Assembly: GCA_025935655.1 (NCBI GenBank)
Contig: JAICUV010000168.1
Coordinates: 1-7,639 of the forward strand
Length of the DNA: 7,639 nt
Source: Chloroflexota bacterium
Lineage (GTDB): Bacteria; Chloroflexota; Limnocylindria; Limnocylindrales; CSP1-4
Direction of reading: 5' to 3'
The notes under the pieces are model-generated. The model made no database searches and was not told the origin of the DNA. It saw nothing but the letters and a program-made list of their open reading frames with translations. The translations under genes and the position numbers were made by a program. Of the stretch, positions 5,132 to 7,639 are shown in pieces. How positions within the stretch are numbered: the first letter of the stretch is position 1; the number at the start of each line of letters is the position of its first letter.

Positions 5132-6888
5132 TATTCCCACTCGATGGTTGCCGGCGGCTTGGAGCTGATGTCGTACACGACGCGGTTCACGCCCGGGACC
5201 TCGTTCACGATCCGCGACGAGATCTTGCCCAGCACGTCGTAGGGCAGCTTCGCCCAGTCCGCGGTCATGCCGTCCTCGGAGGTGACGGCGCGGATCGCGA
5301 CGACGTTCGCGTACGTCCGCCCATCGCCCATGACGCCGACGCTGCGCACGGGCGTCAGGATCGCGAACGACTGCCAGACGCTGCGGTAGAGCCCGGCGGC
5401 CTTGATCTCGTCGATGACGATCCAGTCCGCGTCGCGCAGCGTGTCCAGGCGCTCCGCGGTCACCTCGCCCAGGATGCGGATCGCGAGACCCGGGCCGGGG
5501 AACGGCTGGCGCTGGACCATCGCCTCGGGGAGGCCGAGCGCCGCGCCAACGAGCCGGACCTCGTCCTTGAACAGGTACCGGAGCGGCTCGATGAGCTGGA
5601 ACCGGAGGTCCGCCGGGAGGCCGCCGACGTTGTGGTGGGTCTTGATCTTCTGGGCGGTCTTGGTCTCGGGGGTCGTGGACTCGATGACGTCCGGGTAGAG
5701 CGTTCCCTGGGTCAGGAAGTCGATCTGCCCGAGCTTCGTCGCCTCCTCCTCGAACACCCGGATGAACTCGTCGCCGATGATCTTCCGCTTCTGCTCCGGG
5801 TCCGTAACGCCCGCCAGGCGGGTCAGGAACCGCTCCCGGGCGTCGACCATCACGAGGTTCATGCCCAGGTTGGCCTCGAAGGTGACCCGCAGGAGCTCCG
5901 ACTCCTTCTTGCGCATCAGCCCGTGGTCGACGTAGATGCAGGTCAGCCGATCCCCCACCGCGCGGTGGACGAGGGCGGCCGCCACCGCGGAGTCCACCCC
6001 ACCCGACAGCGCGCAGATGACCTTGCCGTCGGAGCCGGTCTGGCGGGCGTGCGCGTCCACGCGCTCGCGGATCTCCGTGACGGTCGTGTCGATGAAGTTC
6101 GCGGACGTCCAGGCGGGCGCGATGTGCGCGATGCCGGTCACGAAGTTGCGCAGGACGTCCTTGCCCCGCGGCGTGTGCGCGACCTCGGGGTGGAACTGGA
6201 TCCCGTAGAGGTTCCGCTCCGGCGACTGGAGGCCGGCATACGGGGACGAGTCCGTCTGGGCGGTGGCGGTGAACCCCTCGGGGATCCGGGTGATCGAGTC
6301 GCCGTGGCTCATCCACACCGGCTGTTCGCGGTCGATCCCCTCGAACAGCCCCTCGGGCTGGGTGATCTGGACCGTGGCCGGCCCGTACTCGCGCTTCGCG
6401 GTCGGCAGGACGTCGCCGCCCAGTTCGAGCGCCATGAGCTGGGCCCCGTAGCAGATCCCGAGGACCGGCAGCCGGCCGCTCCAGATCGACGCGTGCGGCT
6501 TCGGGGCGCCCTCGTCGTAGACCGAGTTGGGGCCGCCGGACAGGATGATCGCGCGGACCCCGCGGGCCTCGAGCTCGGCGAGCGGGGTGTCGTGGGGCAG
6601 CAGCTCCGAGTAGACGTTCAGCTCGCGGACGCGCCGGGCGATGAGCTGCGCGAACTGCGAGCCGAAGTCCAGGACGGCGACCACGCCGGGCTCCGGGACC
6701 GTCGCTGCGACGGGCGGGGGATCCGATGGCGCGCGGGTGGGCGCGGGCGCGTCGAGCGCGACCTCCAGGTAGGCCTCGACCTCGGCGTCGTCGGATCCGA
6801 GGACTCGATGGCCCGCGTTGGCCAGCTCTCCGTGGACGGTCTTGCCGCGCTCGGCGCTCGGCGACGGCTCCTGCTCCGACTCGGCCAA
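5131..6888 (-). CDS. guaA: GMP synthase (glutamine-hydrolysing)
   Basis: GuaA makes GMP from XMP, ATP and glutamine, the last step of guanine nucleotide synthesis in the cytosol. The class I glutamine amidotransferase domain runs from about 69 to 258: VLDFGSQFAQLIARRV at the start, nucleophile Cys146 in GICYGAQ, and His233 and Glu235 in QFHPEV. The ATP pyrophosphatase domain follows, with the P-loop SGGVDS at 295-300. The C-terminal dimerisation domain contains FPGPGLAIRILGE (463-475) and ends in the family-typical PPATIEWE. All catalytic residues are present. At 585 residues it exceeds the usual 510-525 because of a 68-residue acidic, Ala/Pro-rich N-terminal extension. The TTG start at 6888 is chosen because GGAGG lies 5 nt upstream. 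A GTG at 6684 (residue 69) with GGAG 6 nt upstream would give the standard-length enzyme. There is no guaB beside it; a DUF1028 gene diverges from it. Confidence 0.97.
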   Translation of the reverse strand: MAESEQEPSPSAERGKTVHGELANAGHRVLGSDDAEVEAYLEVALDAPAPTRAPSDPPPVAATVPEPGVVAVLDFGSQFAQLIARRVRELNVYSELLPHDTPLAELEARGVRAIILSGGPNSVYDEGAPKPHASIWSGRLPVLGICYGAQLMALELGGDVLPTAKREYGPATVQITQPEGLFEGIDREQPVWMSHGDSITRIPEGFTATAQTDSSPYAGLQSPERNLYGIQFHPEVAHTPRGKDVLRNFVTGIAHIAPAWTSANFIDTTVTEIRERVDAHARQTGSDGKVICALSGGVDSAVAAALVHRAVGDRLTCIYVDHGLMRKKESELLRVTFEANLGMNLVMVDARERFLTRLAGVTDPEQKRKIIGDEFIRVFEEEATKLGQIDFLTQGTLYPDVIESTTPETKTAQKIKTHHNVGGLPADLRFQLIEPLRYLFKDEVRLVGAALGLPEAMVQRQPFPGPGLAIRILGEVTAERLDTLRDADWIVIDEIKAAGLYRSVWQSFAILTPVRSVGVMGDGRTYANVVAIRAVTSEDGMTADWAKLPYDVLGKISSRIVNEVPGVNRVVYDISSKPPATIEWE

Positions 6889-6891
6889 TGG

Positions 6892-6900
6892 CCCCTCCCT
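6892..6900 (-). promoter_or_regulatory. Strong ribosome binding site of guaA
   Basis: On the minus strand AGGGAGGGG precedes the TTG at 6888. Its GGAGG core (6898-6894) is 5 nt from the start codon. This is the best Shine-Dalgarno match in the window and the main argument that the 68-residue GuaA extension is translated. Confidence 0.65.
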
Positions 6901-6924
6901 CGTGGTCCCCCGGTGCTTTCGCGA

Positions 6925-6930
6925 AGTCTA
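6925..6930 (-). promoter_or_regulatory. Candidate guaA -10 box (TAGACT)
   Basis: On the minus strand TAGACT lies 36 nt before the TTG start, which would give a leader of about 30 nt containing the strong ribosome-binding site. No clear -35 hexamer is visible at 16-18 nt upstream. It is the only TANNNT match I noticed in the guaA side of this intergenic region. Confidence 0.35.
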
Positions 6931-6966
6931 CCGGGCGGGCGGGTTGCGGTCGCGGCAGCGACCGTC

Positions 6967-7006
6967 CATGGCGCGGCTCGCGGGGAGGGGTATCGTCCGC
7001 GCCATG
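6967..7006. repeat. Perfect 10-bp inverted repeat spanning the DUF1028 promoter and start codon
   Basis: CATGGCGCGG (6967-6976) and CCGCGCCATG (6997-7006) are exact reverse complements separated by 20 bp. The right arm ends with the ATG of the DUF1028 gene, and the candidate -10 box TATCGT (6991-6996) and the GGGGAGGGG purine run (6982-6990) lie in the spacer. It could be an operator for a dimeric regulator, or an RNA stem that hides the start codon if transcription begins upstream. Confidence 0.45.
6991..6996 (+). promoter_or_regulatory. Candidate -10 box (TATCGT) of the DUF1028 gene
   Basis: TATCGT is followed by 7 nt and the ATG at 7004, the same geometry as at two minus-strand genes here, which suggests a leaderless mRNA. 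The competing view is a leadered mRNA using GGGGAGGGG at 6982-6990 as ribosome-binding site, but its 13-nt distance from the ATG is longer than usual. Confidence 0.4.
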
Positions 7007-7639
7007 ACGTACTCGATCGTCGCGCTCGATCCCGCGACCGGTGAGCTGGGCGTCGCGGTCCAGACGCGCTGGCTCAACGTCGGCGCCTGGGTTCCGTGGG
7101 TGGAGCCCGGCGTCGGCGCGGTGGCCACGCAGTCGTTCACGGAGCCGGGCCACGGCTACAACGGCATCCGGCTGATGCGCGAGGGGCTGTCCGCGCCGGA
7201 CGCGCTGGCGACGGTGATCGCGGGCGACGAGGGCGAGGCGACCCGGCAGGTCGGCATGGTCGACGCCGCCGGGCGATCCGCGGCACACACCGGCTCCCGG
7301 TGCGTGCGCTTCGCCTCGCACCTCGTGGCGCCCGGCATCTCCGTCCAGGCGAACATGATGGAGCGGCCCACCGTGCCCGCGGCGATGCTCCGCGCGTTCG
7401 GCGAGGCGGACGGCGACCTGGCCTCCCGGCTGCTCGCGGCGCTGCTGGCCGCGGAGCGCGAGGGCGGGGACGTCCGTGGCCGCCAGTCGGCGGCCCTCGT
7501 CGTGGCGCCCGGCCGAACCGCCGATGCCGCCGACGCCGGACCCGCGACGTCGCCGCCACCGTGGGCCCGCACTCACGACCTGCGGGTCGTGGACAGCCGG
7601 CAGCCGCTCGACGAGCTCGCGCGCCTCCTGGCCCTCGGA
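7004..7639 (+). CDS. DUF1028 family protein, Ntn-hydrolase-like (3' end cut by window edge)
   Basis: The 212 visible codons match DUF1028 from the first residues: MTYSIVALDPATGELGVAVQ (1-20), then PWVEPGVGAVATQ (31-43), QVGMVDAAGR (82-91), AAHTGSRC (93-100), SVQANMM (113-119) and GGDVRGRQSAALVV (154-167). The family is assigned to the Ntn-hydrolase fold on structural grounds, but its substrate is not established; some members carry a peptidoglycan-binding domain, which is not seen here. If Met1 is removed, Thr2 would be the N-terminal residue, an attractive but unproven nucleophile. Residues about 168-188 are a low-complexity Ala/Pro insert before the last conserved stretch (DLRVVDSRQPLDELARLLAL, 192-211), so few residues should be missing. 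No signal peptide is present. The ATG at 7004 is chosen because the family begins at this position. It diverges from guaA. Confidence 0.92.
   Translation, partial: MTYSIVALDPATGELGVAVQTRWLNVGAWVPWVEPGVGAVATQSFTEPGHGYNGIRLMREGLSAPDALATVIAGDEGEATRQVGMVDAAGRSAAHTGSRCVRFASHLVAPGISVQANMMERPTVPAAMLRAFGEADGDLASRLLAALLAAEREGGDVRGRQSAALVVAPGRTADAADAGPATSPPPWARTHDLRVVDSRQPLDELARLLALG

Noticed and set aside
4999..7044. Plus-strand open frame of 681 codons opposite guaA
   Set aside because: guaA on the other strand has every catalytic motif. The antisense product is repetitive in Arg, Asp, Val and Leu and matches nothing I recognise.
5072..7576. Minus-strand open frame of 834 codons in another frame through DUF1028 and guaA
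   Set aside because: It crosses two well-identified genes out of frame and is Arg/Pro/Gly rich throughout.

Overview
The window is very GC-rich (about 70% by eye), with third codon positions almost all G or C. It looks like an accessory-free chromosomal stretch of a high-GC free-living bacterium. A UPF0182 membrane protein with a Pro/Thr-rich 'PTPTP' linker, a DUF1028 protein, and starts that often lack a Shine-Dalgarno sequence fit Chloroflexota (for example soil or freshwater Limnocylindria-type lineages) or Actinomycetota. This placement is inference; no rRNA or marker gene here settles it.

Layout from left to right: five genes lie on the minus strand and one on the plus strand. (1) At 1-632 (minus) is a multi-pass membrane protein of unknown function, cut by the left edge. 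Its ATG overlaps the TGA of the gene upstream of it. (2) At 629-3892 (minus) is a 1087-residue UPF0182 membrane protein, with seven membrane segments and a large extracytoplasmic domain. (3) At 4010-4468 (minus) is a 152-residue protein I do not recognise. (4) At 4514-5062 (minus) is a 182-residue protein with a zinc ribbon, a charged helix and an Ala/Pro-rich tail. (5) At 5131-6888 (minus) is guaA, GMP synthase, complete, with a 68-residue N-terminal extension and a TTG start. (6) At 7004-7639 (plus) is a DUF1028 protein that runs off the right edge. It is transcribed divergently from guaA across a 115-bp intergenic region.

Only genes 2 and 1 look like a translationally coupled pair. The other minus-strand genes are separated by 45 to 117 bp. 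Each gap holds a short GC hairpin after the upstream stop codon, and three genes have a TANNNT box 6-7 nt before a start codon with no well-placed Shine-Dalgarno sequence, a leaderless-transcript pattern. The simplest reading is a row of short transcription units around the purine gene guaA, not one functional operon. No mobile element, CRISPR array, tRNA or rRNA was seen, and no gene-free stretch exceeds 117 bp.

I did not find a clear new multi-gene system. The more interesting signals are regulatory: a perfect 10-bp inverted repeat ending on the DUF1028 start codon, a stem-loop that overlaps the UPF0182 ribosome-binding site, the leaderless-promoter pattern, and the guaA N-terminal extension with a possible internal second start.
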